Shown: positions 42,485 to 50,335, numbered from the stretch's first letter. The stretch is DNA of 64,000 nucleotides from Nonomuraea angiospora (GCF_014873145.1 NZ_JADBEK010000001.1:8122001-8186000); one strand, 5' to 3'. Translations and numbers: made by a program. Notes: generated from the letters alone by a model not told the origin.

Positions 42485-43243
42485 ATGCACGCCGAACAAT
42501 GGGAGCCGCCGGCCGTCCTGCTCGCGGTCGATCTTGTGATCTTGACCCTCCGTGACGCACGCCTCCACGTACTGCTCGTCGAACGCGGGATCGAGCCCTA
42601 CAGGGGCGCGCTCGCCCTGCCGGGAGGATTTCTGCGCGACGAGCACGAGGGCATCGAGGAGGCGGCGCGGCGGGAGCTGTCCGAGGAGGCCGGGCTGGTC
42701 GACGTGCATCTGGAGACGCTGGGGGTGTACGGCGAGCCGGGGCGCGACCCCAGAGGTCGCGTCGTGTCCATCGCCCACCTCGCCATCGCGCCGCGCCTGC
42801 CGGAGCCCGTCGCCGGGACCGACGCGGCCGGCGCCTGCTGGACTCCGGTGGAGGACGCCTTGTCCTCCGGCGTGGAGCTGGCGTTCGACCACAGGCAGAT
42901 CATGTCCGACGGCGTCGAACGCGCGCGCACCAAGCTCGAGTACACCGCGCTCGCCACCGCGTTCTGCGGCGAGACGTTCACCATCTCGGAGCTCCAGCAG
43001 GTGTACGAGGCAGTGTGGGGGATCCGGCTGGATCCCCGGAACTTCTACCGCAAGGTGCAGGGCTCACGTGGCTTCATCGTCGCGGACGGCCCGATGCGGC
43101 GTACGGCGAACGGCCGCCCCGCCCGGCTCTTCAGAGCGGGTCCGGTCCAAATGCTGAATCCCCCCATGGTCCGTTCGGCCCATGTCATGCCGCAGGGCGG
43201 CTCGGCGGTTCAGACCCCAGCCGAGGGAGGCGGGCAGGCATGA
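42485..43243 (+). CDS. NUDIX domain protein with winged helix (NrtR-like)
   Basis: A 252-residue protein. The NUDIX domain covers about 10-145; the NUDIX box begins G-G-F-L-R-D-E at about 47-53 and ends R-R-E-L-S-E-E-A-G-L at 62-71, intact. Residues about 150-225 form the winged helix of NrtR-type regulators (F-T-I-S-E-L-Q-Q-V-Y-E-A-V-W ... N-F-Y-R-K-V). NrtR proteins sense ADP-ribose and control NAD metabolism; intact boxes can also mean hydrolase activity. The stop overlaps the ATG of the nucleosidase gene (ATGA), so it is the first gene of this operon. Its role here may be local control or removal of a nucleotide product. Confidence 0.85.
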   Translation: MHAEQWEPPAVLLAVDLVILTLRDARLHVLLVERGIEPYRGALALPGGFLRDEHEGIEEAARRELSEEAGLVDVHLETLGVYGEPGRDPRGRVVSIAHLAIAPRLPEPVAGTDAAGACWTPVEDALSSGVELAFDHRQIMSDGVERARTKLEYTALATAFCGETFTISELQQVYEAVWGIRLDPRNFYRKVQGSRGFIVADGPMRRTANGRPARLFRAGPVQMLNPPMVRSAHVMPQGGSAVQTPAEGGGQA

Positions 43244-44376
43244 ACGAGCGTCCCATCGCGATCCTCACCGCACTGGACCTGGAGTATCAGGCCGTCCTGA
43301 GGCACGTGGCCGATCCGCGGCCGCATCGCCATTCCGCCGGCACGCGGTTCGAGGTCGGCACGATCGCGGGTGGCGGGTGCCAGGTGGCCTTGGGACTGGT
43401 CGGCAAGGGAAACCATCCCGCCGCGGTGCTCGCCGAGCGGGCTATCGCGGAGTTCGCCCCGTACGCCCTGCTGTTCGTGGGCGTGGCCGGGGCCCTCTGG
43501 CCCGACGTCGGCCTGGGCGACGTGGTGGTCGCGACTCACGTGTACGCGTACCACGGCGGCACCAGCGAGGACGACGGGTTCAAAGCGCGCCCGCGCGTCT
43601 GGGAGATCGCGCACGAGCCGGATCAGATCGCCCGCCACCTCTACAGGAGCGGATCCTGGAGCCGGCGCCTGCCCGAAGGGGCAGCCGTGCCGAAGGTGCG
43701 CTTCGGGCCCATCGCGGCCGGCGAGGTGGTGCAGGACTCCAGGATCTCCGCGCACGCCCAATGGGTCCGCCAGACGTACAACGACGCGCTCGCCATCGAG
43801 ATGGAAGCCGCCGGTGTGTCGCAGGCCGGCCATCTCAACAGGTCGCTGCCCACGGTAGTGGTGCGGGGCATCAGCGATCGGGCGGACGGCACCAAAGTGA
43901 CCAGCGACGGAGCCGACTGGCAGGTGAGGGCGGTGGCCAACGCGGCGGCGTTCGCCATCGCCCTCGCCCAGGAACTGGCTCTGGAGCCGCACCACCGGCG
44001 ATCTGCCGATGCGGCGGGGAACGGTAGGGCCGAGAGCGTGCGGATCATCGCCCGCGGCCACGCGCACGTGGGCGTGCAGGCGGCGAACATCTACGGCGAC
44101 ATCTTGATCCCGCAGGCATCCGGGGGTGTTCTCGATCCTGCGGCCCAGCTCATGGAGCTTCGCGACAAGCTCAGAAGGGCGCTGAAGGCCCACGAGTTGG
44201 ACGAGGTCACCTTCGCCGCGGCGGAGGAAGAGATCGCCGTCGCCACCGCGTACCTGTCGGAGCGCGCCGGGCACGGCACGGAAAAGGCGAGGATCGCGCT
44301 CAAGAGACTGCGGGGCCTGCTCGGCGACGTCGCCGAGCTGGCCTCGTACGTGTCATCCGTCATCTCCGCGCTTTGA
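43240..44376 (+). CDS. Nucleoside-phosphorylase-type enzyme with amyloid-like motif and helical tail
   Basis: A 378-residue protein. Residues about 5-248 are a PNP/UDP (MTA/SAH nucleosidase-like) domain: L-T-A-L-D-L-E at 10-16, L-F-V-G-V-A-G-A-L near 78-86, G-D-V-V-V-A-T and, near 188-193, I-E-M-E-A-A with a catalytic Asp in R-G-I-S-D-R-A-D. Residues 271-290 carry ARGHAHVGVQAANIYGDILI, related to motifs in the next two genes. The C-terminus (about 300-378) is a charged helical bundle ending L-R-G-L-L-G-D-V-A-E-L-A. Such enzymes act as effectors in NLR-like systems in fungi and bacteria. It probably cleaves a nucleoside or nucleotide upon activation; the substrate is unknown. Confidence 0.82.
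   Translation: MNERPIAILTALDLEYQAVLRHVADPRPHRHSAGTRFEVGTIAGGGCQVALGLVGKGNHPAAVLAERAIAEFAPYALLFVGVAGALWPDVGLGDVVVATHVYAYHGGTSEDDGFKARPRVWEIAHEPDQIARHLYRSGSWSRRLPEGAAVPKVRFGPIAAGEVVQDSRISAHAQWVRQTYNDALAIEMEAAGVSQAGHLNRSLPTVVVRGISDRADGTKVTSDGADWQVRAVANAAAFAIALAQELALEPHHRRSADAAGNGRAESVRIIARGHAHVGVQAANIYGDILIPQASGGVLDPAAQLMELRDKLRRALKAHELDEVTFAAAEEEIAVATAYLSERAGHGTEKARIALKRLRGLLGDVAELASYVSSVISAL
44044..44109 (+). other. Shared signalling motif, copy 1 (in nucleosidase protein)
   Basis: Encodes residues 269-290 of the nucleosidase protein. Pattern A-H-V-G-V-Q-x5-G-D-I-L-I; it links the catalytic domain to the helical tail. Confidence 0.6.
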
Positions 44377-44460
44377 GGCGTCCGACGAGCCCCTGACGCC
44401 GTGAACAACTGGCTGAGATTCCTCGTAACCAGTTTGCAAGGCCCGTACAGCTCCTTTTGT

Positions 44461-44493
44461 TCGATGGGTTCATCGACATACAGAGTCGATGAA
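44461..44493. promoter_or_regulatory. Nested palindromes upstream of the small motif protein
   Basis: TCGATG-GGTT-CATCGA (44461-44476) is nested into TTCATCGAC-ATACAGA-GTCGATGAA (44469-44493), a perfect 9-bp inverted repeat. Three TCGATG half-sites lie 20 bases before the start of the small gene, next to its GGGAGGT. This is a strong operator or RNA-hairpin candidate controlling the second and third motif genes. Confidence 0.7.
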
Positions 44494-44512
44494 CGAGGCT
44501 GGGAGGTAGCCG

Positions 44513-44878
44513 ATGTCGGAGCGGTATAAGAACGTCGCCGAGGGCAACGCTCGCGTCGGCGCACAGATCGGCAAGGTCGTGGGGAATGTCACCGTCGGAT
44601 CCGCGCCACCCCGTGAGGATGATCTACAGGTCAGGGTGGCCGAGCTGCGTGCGGCAATGCGCCGATCGGTCGCGTCGGGAGCCCTTGAGGCCGAGGTCCA
44701 CGAGGCGGCGGAGGCCGAATTGGCCGAGGTCGACGCCTATCTCAGGCGCGGGGGGCAGGAGCGCCACGGGAAAATGGTGCTCGCGCTGAAGAAAGTGCGG
44801 GGCCTGCTCGGCGACGTCGCCGACCTGGCGTCGATCGCCGCCGTCGTCCTCGCGGTGGGCCAGGGGCTGAACCGATGA
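44513..44878 (+). CDS. Small adaptor-like protein with amyloid-like motif
   Basis: A 121-residue protein. Residues 9-28 read AEGNARVGAQIGKVVGNVTV, the shared motif, at the very N-terminus. Residues about 38-121 are a helical module that matches the tail of the nucleosidase protein, with near-identical V-R-G-L-L-G-D-V-A-D-L-A-S (28 bases identical at DNA level). The C-terminus is hydrophobic (S-I-A-A-V-V-L-A-V-G) and could touch the membrane. GGGAGGT precedes the ATG; the stop overlaps the next start (ATGA). It looks like an adaptor or regulator bridging enzyme and membrane protein; this is inference. Confidence 0.78.
   Translation: MSERYKNVAEGNARVGAQIGKVVGNVTVGSAPPREDDLQVRVAELRAAMRRSVASGALEAEVHEAAEAELAEVDAYLRRGGQERHGKMVLALKKVRGLLGDVADLASIAAVVLAVGQGLNR
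44537..44596 (+). other. Shared signalling motif, copy 2 (N-terminus of small protein)
   Basis: Residues 9-28 of the small protein; pattern A-R-V-G-A-Q-x5-G-N-V-T-V. Confidence 0.6.
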
Positions 44879-46974
44879 ACGGCGGCTGGCACGGCGCCAC
44901 CAACGTCGCTATGGACGATGCGCATGTTGATGCGCAAATAGGCTATTTAAATGGAAATGTCACCATATATACGGTGGCTCCGAGTGATCCTCCGCAGCGT
45001 AAATACCAGGTCGGGCTCGCCTATCTCAACGGAGACATGCCCCGTAGGGCGGAGCAGCTGATCGAGGAAGCGGCGATGCACGGTCACGAGTCCAACGAAG
45101 TGGCCTATTACTGGGTCCTGGCGACGCTGAGCGATCGCACGCTGGACCATCTCGGGGAGCCCGAGTTCGCCCATCTGGCGGCCGCCGGTGCAATGGCCGT
45201 GAAGTTCCCGCGCGACCCATGGCGGCAGGCGTTCGAGGTAGTGACCGAACTTACTCACTGTATCGCCGAGGACGATTCTGAACCGCTCGACGACAAGCGC
45301 ATGTCCGCCGCGATCGAGGCGTACCAGGCGCTGCCGAGGGAGCGGCAGGACGAGATTCACCGCCACCTCGAAATGGTCATGGGCGGGTGGATCCAGGATC
45401 GGATCGAAGCCCTGGAGAGAGACCATGTGAAGGAGATGCGCGTCAGTGGTCGTCGTCGGCACCGGGTCTGGAAGTTCTTCGAACCCGTCCCCGAGCCGCC
45501 CAGGAAGATCGTGCGGCCCAGGCCCGTGCTGGAACCCGGCAAGCGGTTCAAGGTCATCAGCGGCGCCGTGCTCGGCGGGCTGGGGGTTGTCTGGATGGTC
45601 GGCCTCATGGCAGCGGACAGCCCCATCGGCCTGGCCGTCGTCCTCGCGCTGGCCGGCGCCTGGTTGATCGCCACCTTCAAGGTCGGCCTGCCACAGCGCT
45701 CCACGGACAAGCGCCCACCGCCGACGTGGCGGCACGCGGGCTTCGGCGCGGAGGTCTCGGCCAGCGTTGACCGCTGGTTCGACAAGTCGGGGCCGTCCGA
45801 TCCTGTTGCGGCACGGCAGTGGCAGTGGGCCAGCACGCCGGTGCGGGCGGCGCTGGCGGCCGACCTGCTCCACCTGTACGGCGGTGACCAGCAGTCGGTG
45901 GGCCCGATCAGGTGGCTCATCAAGTGGTACGCAAGGAACGCTGCGCAGCAATTCCACGACGGCGTCCAGCTGACTCCCAGCGGCCCACCGGCCGCCGTCG
46001 TGGCGGGAAACGCAGCACTGGTGCTCGCCGGGCTGATCGCGCTCGTCGGCACGGCGACCGCCAGCTTCCTCGGCATGCTCGGAGTCAGTCTTCTGCTGGG
46101 CCTGGCCGCGGCTATGGCCTGGTCCGACACGTTCGACTATCTCGCGGCGGTCATCCGCCATCCGCGCGACAACGAGGAGTTGCACCGGCGGTTCATCGCC
46201 GAGCAGCAGGAGTACGAGCGCTGGTCCGGCGTGCTGGCCGACCGGCCCACCGACAGCGAGATGGCCGCGTGGCTGGATTACGACAAGATGATGATCAAGT
46301 CGCAGGCCCTGAAGGACTACGGCCTGAGCAACCGCGACGTCATCGCGCACCTCACACTGACCGAGGCCGATGACCCCTGCCTGCGCGCCCGCGTCCGGTA
46401 CGGTCCGCTTCGCTACTCGGCCTACAAGGTGCTGCTCTTCCTGCTCACCGAGGGCGGCGTGCGGCAGGTCACCGTCAGACTCGACTTCGCCACGGCCACC
46501 ACGCACGACGAGGAGCGCACCACATTCAGGTACGAGATGATCGCCTCGGCAAGGGTCGTAGAGGCGAGCGTGCGCTTCGAACACGGTCGCCGGCAGGTGA
46601 TGACCCGCGACAAGATCCGCCCGTACGAGCAGCCGAACCTGGTCTTCAGACGGGCCTTCCAGCTCTCGCTTGTCAATGCCTCCTCCATCGAGGTCCTCAT
46701 GGACAACTACGAGGAGGGCCTGATCGACCGCGTCCAGGAGAACATCAATTACCTGTACGCCCTCGCGCTCGACGTCTCGGGCGTGACTGGAGCACTCAGG
46801 ATCCTGGAGGCGGTGTCCGCGGAGGGCAGGGAGTGGCTCACCCACGAACGCGACCGTCGCCGGCGCAGACTGCGCGACTTCAGAGAAAGCCAGAAACTCC
46901 CTGGCGCCGTCGGCACGCAGCAGCTGCCGATGATCCTGCCCGGCATGCGCGACGAGGTCCCCACAGAGGACTGA
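44875..46974 (+). CDS. Large motif-bearing protein with TPR-like region and four membrane helices
   Basis: A 699-residue protein with parts: residues 12-31 AMDDAHVDAQIGYLNGNVTI (shared motif); about 42-190 a helical, TPR/Sel1-like region (K-Y-Q-V-G-L-A-Y-L-N-G-D-M-P-R-R-A-E-Q-L-I-E-E-A); two membrane helices at about 225-245 and 250-269; a soluble part; two more helices at about 373-392 and 397-420; then a long cytosolic tail (421-699) with no recognised enzyme domain. Similar proteins with an N-terminal V-G-x-Q-type motif followed by a TPR-like region occur in Streptomyces as I recall, uncharacterised. Likely the membrane-acting component (receptor or pore) of this cluster. The first 90 bases are AT-richer than neighbours. 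Confidence 0.75.
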   Translation: MNGGWHGATNVAMDDAHVDAQIGYLNGNVTIYTVAPSDPPQRKYQVGLAYLNGDMPRRAEQLIEEAAMHGHESNEVAYYWVLATLSDRTLDHLGEPEFAHLAAAGAMAVKFPRDPWRQAFEVVTELTHCIAEDDSEPLDDKRMSAAIEAYQALPRERQDEIHRHLEMVMGGWIQDRIEALERDHVKEMRVSGRRRHRVWKFFEPVPEPPRKIVRPRPVLEPGKRFKVISGAVLGGLGVVWMVGLMAADSPIGLAVVLALAGAWLIATFKVGLPQRSTDKRPPPTWRHAGFGAEVSASVDRWFDKSGPSDPVAARQWQWASTPVRAALAADLLHLYGGDQQSVGPIRWLIKWYARNAAQQFHDGVQLTPSGPPAAVVAGNAALVLAGLIALVGTATASFLGMLGVSLLLGLAAAMAWSDTFDYLAAVIRHPRDNEELHRRFIAEQQEYERWSGVLADRPTDSEMAAWLDYDKMMIKSQALKDYGLSNRDVIAHLTLTEADDPCLRARVRYGPLRYSAYKVLLFLLTEGGVRQVTVRLDFATATTHDEERTTFRYEMIASARVVEASVRFEHGRRQVMTRDKIRPYEQPNLVFRRAFQLSLVNASSIEVLMDNYEEGLIDRVQENINYLYALALDVSGVTGALRILEAVSAEGREWLTHERDRRRRRLRDFRESQKLPGAVGTQQLPMILPGMRDEVPTED
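44908..44967 (+). other. Shared signalling motif, copy 3 (N-terminus of large membrane protein)
   Basis: Residues 12-31 of the membrane protein; pattern A-H-V-D-A-Q-x5-G-N-V-T-I. DNA here is unusually AT-rich for the window. Confidence 0.6.
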
Positions 46975-46995
46975 GCCCCATACCGCTGCCAGGCT

Positions 46996-47010
46996 CCGTC
47001 GCGGCGACGG
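46996..47010. terminator. Bidirectional hairpin between convergent genes
   Basis: CCGTCG-CGG-CGACGG, a perfect 6-bp stem with a 3-base loop, between the stops of the motif-bearing membrane protein and the GGCT-like protein. Confidence 0.5.
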
Positions 47011-47035
47011 TGCTCGGGCACAGATCACCTGCTGG

Positions 47036-47833
47036 CTAACGTGACGGCAGGTCCACCAGGGCAGGCTGGGACATCGTGCGTCGCTCTGCCGGGAAGAGCC
47101 GGTAGATCGTGTCACGGAGCGCCTCGTCCCGTACGGAGACGACGAACTCCTCGGGCGTGCTCCCGCACAGCCGGCGCAGCTCAGGCGACTCGTCCAGAAG
47201 GCACTGGATCAGCGCCCGCTGATCCGCGAGCCGTCTGGCCTCGCCGGTCTCGTCCACCAGACACCCATGCCTGCCCACATAGACGAAACAGGACGGGAGC
47301 GGGCCTCCGGAGTCGAGCGTCACGGGGTGGCGCTCGGCGGGCAGGCGGCGACGCCAGTAGTTCGGCTCGGTGAGGTCGAGCACGGCCAGCTCGCGTTCGT
47401 CGAGCCAGAGCACGAAGAGCCGCGAGGTCTCGCCCGGGGCCTCCACCGGCACGGCCGGCACGTAGCCCCACCGGTTGACGTGCGCGGAGACGCCCGGAGC
47501 GAGGCCGTCCACCTCGGCCGGCGTCATGGGGATGACCGGCGGGATCCCGCGGCCGGCGAACTTGCGGCGCAGCTGGCCGGGTGAGGCGTTGGAGCCCACG
47601 GCGACGACCGGGTGGCGCTCCGACATGGGGGAGCGGCCGAGGCGCGCCAGGAGCTCGCCCAGCGTCTCGTCTCCGGCCTGCCAGTCGTCCGCCGGGGCGG
47701 ACTCCTCTAAGCCCAACTGCAGGTACGCGCCGTCCATCAGCACGCCGGAGGTGGCAGGGGCGCGTCCCGGGTAGGTCAGCGGTTGCGTCATGGGGTCGCC
47801 GTGGAAAAGGTCCACGGCCTCGGCCATGGTCAT
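47036..47833 (-). CDS. Gamma-glutamylcyclotransferase-like hypothetical protein
   Basis: A 265-residue protein. Residues about 75-90, V-V-A-V-G-S-N-A-S-P-G-Q-L-R-R-K, resemble the Y-G-S-N-L/M-S loop of GGCT-like folds, and L-F-V-L-W-L-D-E-R-E-L-A-V-L-D-L-T-E-P-N-Y-W resembles their D-x-x-E-x-x-x-Y segment. Fold assignment is tentative; a catalytic Glu cannot be fixed. Its ATG overlaps the stop of the GntR gene (ATGA), so the two form an operon. An alternative start at 47827 is possible. Confidence 0.55.
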   Translation of the reverse strand: MTMAEAVDLFHGDPMTQPLTYPGRAPATSGVLMDGAYLQLGLEESAPADDWQAGDETLGELLARLGRSPMSERHPVVAVGSNASPGQLRRKFAGRGIPPVIPMTPAEVDGLAPGVSAHVNRWGYVPAVPVEAPGETSRLFVLWLDERELAVLDLTEPNYWRRRLPAERHPVTLDSGGPLPSCFVYVGRHGCLVDETGEARRLADQRALIQCLLDESPELRRLCGSTPEEFVVSVRDEALRDTIYRLFPAERRTMSQPALVDLPSR

Positions 47834-48591
47834 GAGGCATCGAGTTCGTAGACGAGCGTGTGCCGGTCTCCGGGCGCGACCGTGACCATCACGCGCACCG
47901 GCCGGCCTTCGGCGTCATAGCCGGTGCGCATGTGCTCGGCCACCGGCGTGCCCGCAGGCAGCCCCAGCCGGGCGGACTCGTCCCTGGTGGGCATCCGGAC
48001 CTGGATCTCGTCCACCAGCCGTCGCTGGGGGTGACCGATGGACGCGAGCAGGCCGCCGGGGGCGCTCACGTTCTTCGGCCGCATCAGCGCCGTCCCTCTG
48101 GCCAGGTCTTCCGGGAAGTAGCTGTCGGCCAGCTGGAAGGGAAGGTCGTCCACGTACCGCACCCTGCGCCGGACCACGACAATGTCCTGGTCGGGGTCGA
48201 GATCGAGGCGTTCGGCCACCGCTTTCGGCGGGATCTCCAGGCCGACGCTCACTTCCTGCAGGGGGACGCGGCCCTGGTCCTGGACCTCGGCCGCCCACGC
48301 GTCCGCGTCGGCACGGTGGCTCGCCCGGCGCTCGAAGTGGGACAGGCGCCAGCGCAGGCGCGTCTGCGAGCGCACGGTACGGCCGCGGCCCCGCCCGCTG
48401 CTGAGCAGCCCCTCGTTGGTGAGCTGTTGCAACGCCTGTCGCACCGTCTGACGCGACACGCCATGTCTGTCTGCCAATTCCTGCTCTGGTGGCACCGTGT
48501 CTCCTGGTGCCAGTTCGCCTCGCTCTATCGACGTGCGCAGGGTGTCCGCGACGCGTTCGTACAACGCGCGGGGGTCGGGTCCGGCCGGCAC
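47830..48591 (-). CDS. GntR family regulator (HutC/UTRA type)
   Basis: A 253-residue regulator: N-terminal GntR winged helix (about 8-75; P-P-E-Q-E-L-A-D-R-H-G-V-S-R-Q-T-V-R-Q-A-L) and C-terminal UTRA effector domain (about 95-250). GTG start at 48591 with AAGGAG seven bases upstream. The imperfect inverted repeat at 48611-48634 is its likely own operator. It presumably controls the coupled GGCT-like gene; the ligand is unknown. Confidence 0.87.
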   Translation of the reverse strand: MPAGPDPRALYERVADTLRTSIERGELAPGDTVPPEQELADRHGVSRQTVRQALQQLTNEGLLSSGRGRGRTVRSQTRLRWRLSHFERRASHRADADAWAAEVQDQGRVPLQEVSVGLEIPPKAVAERLDLDPDQDIVVVRRRVRYVDDLPFQLADSYFPEDLARGTALMRPKNVSAPGGLLASIGHPQRRLVDEIQVRMPTRDESARLGLPAGTPVAEHMRTGYDAEGRPVRVMVTVAPGDRHTLVYELDAS

Positions 48592-48610
48592 TTGAGTTCT
48601 CCTTGGACGA

Positions 48611-48634
48611 CTTGTACGTACTCACCGTACCAAG
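48611..48634. promoter_or_regulatory. Candidate GntR operator
   Basis: CTTGTACG-TACTCAC-CGTACCAAG is an inverted repeat with one extra base in the right arm, 20 bases upstream of the GntR start. Confidence 0.5.
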
Positions 48635-48666
48635 AGACCCTATGGTGACCGCAAAATCACAGACTG

Positions 48667-49497
48667 TTAGGAAGACGAATCGAGCCAGGCGACGATGCTG
48701 CGCACGTACCCGTCGACGTTCGTCAGCGGACGGCCGTCGAGGATCCCGACGAGATGCCCGACCCCGAACGGCGCGTCGTAGGCGCGGGCGCGCCGGTAGG
48801 TCTCGGGGTCCACGGCCAGCCTGACGGTGTCCCAGCCGTGCCAGGCCATCAGGGCCGCGTCGACGGCGGGATCGAACAGATGGGCCTGGTCCCAGTCGAG
48901 GACGCCGACCAACCTGCCGTCCCGGCCCCAGTGCACGTTGGCGCCGCCCAGGTCGCCATGGACCAGCGCATCCGGTACGGCTTCCAGAGCCGCCGCCGCC
49001 TCCAGGCGCCTGCGGCACTCGTCCCGCCACCTGTCCGGCAGGCGCGGCACCACCTGCCCGGCCAGAACCTCGGCCCAGCCCTTCTCCCTGGGGGCGTTGA
49101 GCAGTTGCCTCAGGCGCGGCGTGACGGGGACCTCGCGCACGGCACGCAGCAGCTTTCCGATCTGATCCGGGTCGCCCTGCCCCTCGGGCTGCTCCTCCCC
49201 GTGGATCCACGAAACGGCGACCGCCGCGCGCTCACCGAACCGGGTCACGGGAGTGAGCGGCTCCGGCACCGCGAAGGGCAGCCCGGCGTCCGCGATCTCC
49301 CGCAACACCTCCATGCGGCGCGGCATCTCCTCCGCCGACGACGGCCGCTTGCTCACTCGTACGGCCGCTGTGCCCGGGACGAGCACGACGTGATGAAGAT
49401 TGCCCTCGGTGATGCGGGCGGCGTCAAGGGAGCGGCCGGGGAGGAGGGCGTCGGCGATCTCCAGCAGTTCGCCGGCGGACATGGGGGTTTCGGTCAT
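48667..49497 (-). CDS. Aminoglycoside phosphotransferase (APH) family kinase
   Basis: A 276-residue small-molecule kinase. The catalytic loop is V-H-G-D-L-G-G-A-N-V-H-W with H180, D182 and N187; the metal-binding D-W-D-Q-A-H is at 201-206. The N-lobe Lys is in V-R-V-S-K-R. APH-fold kinases phosphorylate antibiotics, choline, homoserine or sugars; the sequence does not say which. ATG 49497 is used, with ATG 49482 as an alternative; neither has a clear ribosome-binding site. Confidence 0.82.
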   Translation of the reverse strand: MTETPMSAGELLEIADALLPGRSLDAARITEGNLHHVVLVPGTAAVRVSKRPSSAEEMPRRMEVLREIADAGLPFAVPEPLTPVTRFGERAAVAVSWIHGEEQPEGQGDPDQIGKLLRAVREVPVTPRLRQLLNAPREKGWAEVLAGQVVPRLPDRWRDECRRRLEAAAALEAVPDALVHGDLGGANVHWGRDGRLVGVLDWDQAHLFDPAVDAALMAWHGWDTVRLAVDPETYRRARAYDAPFGVGHLVGILDGRPLTNVDGYVRSIVAWLDSSS

Positions 49498-49726
49498 GTT
49501 TTTACCAACATGCTCTGGGACCACCTCATTGCACGGACCTGAGCGGAGGAGCCCGGTGGCTGTCTGATCTTGTTCGGCATGGATCACGCATGTGACATGG
49601 GCATGGGTTCTCAGGGTAGGTCGAACCTCCAGAGGACAGGATCCATGACGTCATCCAGACGACCATGGTCAGCGTCAGCGAATTCGCAGAGGGCGCGCAG
49701 CCGCCGGTATTCGCGGTGGGGGCTCG

Positions 49727-50335
49727 ATGAACACGCGAACAGTTCAGCGTCAGGTCGGGATCACCCCGAACATGTTCGGGATCTCCTACGGGTTGGCTGG
49801 TCTGGCCACCTGCTGGGGGTATGCGGCGATGCTGGGGGTGGTGCCCGGACTGGTGGCCGACGTCCTGTTCATCGTCACCGCCGTCGTGTGGCTGGTGCCG
49901 CACGCTCTCACCGCCGGCCGATGGCTGTTCAGGCTGATGTTCCGCCCCCGGCTGCCCGCGCCACTGCTGCCCACCCTGGCCATCGAGATCGCGCCGCCCG
50001 CTCTCGCCGGCCTCGCCTACCTGGTCATCACGCACGACAGGTTCGACGCCGTCGCCCTGGTGTTCGGCGGCTTCACCGCGCTCGCCGTCATCGTCCAGCT
50101 CCGGTTGATCCCCGTGTACCGCCGGCTGGCGTTCGGCCCCGCGTTCTGGTCGTTCGCGTTCCCCTACGCCGCCGTCGCCACCTTTGCCCTGCACTGGATC
50201 AAATACGGAAGACCCGTCGGATACACGGTGTGGGCCTGGGTCGTACTGCTCGCGATCACAGCGTTCATCGCCGTGCTCGTCGCCAAGACAACGGCCGCCC
50301 TCGCCCGCCGTAGGTTCCTGCCCCAACTCCAGTGA
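49727..50335 (+). CDS. TDT/SLAC1-like transporter, internally shortened
   Basis: A 202-residue membrane protein related to TehA/SLAC1 (tellurite-resistance/dicarboxylate transporter, TDT) proteins: N-terminal N-M-F-G-I-S-Y-G-L-A-G-L and late L-A-I-E-I-A-P-P-A-L-A-G-L and F-A-F-P-Y-A-A-V-A-T-F. The family has ten helices in about 320 residues; here only about six are visible, as if the middle helices were removed in frame. A complete pore is doubtful. The ATG overlaps the stop of a short upstream frame (about 49623-49730) that I do not recognise. A perfect hairpin covers the stop codon. Confidence 0.65.
   Translation: MNTRTVQRQVGITPNMFGISYGLAGLATCWGYAAMLGVVPGLVADVLFIVTAVVWLVPHALTAGRWLFRLMFRPRLPAPLLPTLAIEIAPPALAGLAYLVITHDRFDAVALVFGGFTALAVIVQLRLIPVYRRLAFGPAFWSFAFPYAAVATFALHWIKYGRPVGYTVWAWVVLLAITAFIAVLVAKTTAALARRRFLPQLQ

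Noticed and set aside
49623..49730. Short frame ending inside the TDT-like ATG (ATGA)
   Set aside because: About 35 codons with no recognisable domain and a stop just upstream; could be a leader or the end of a decayed gene, but not supportable as a gene.
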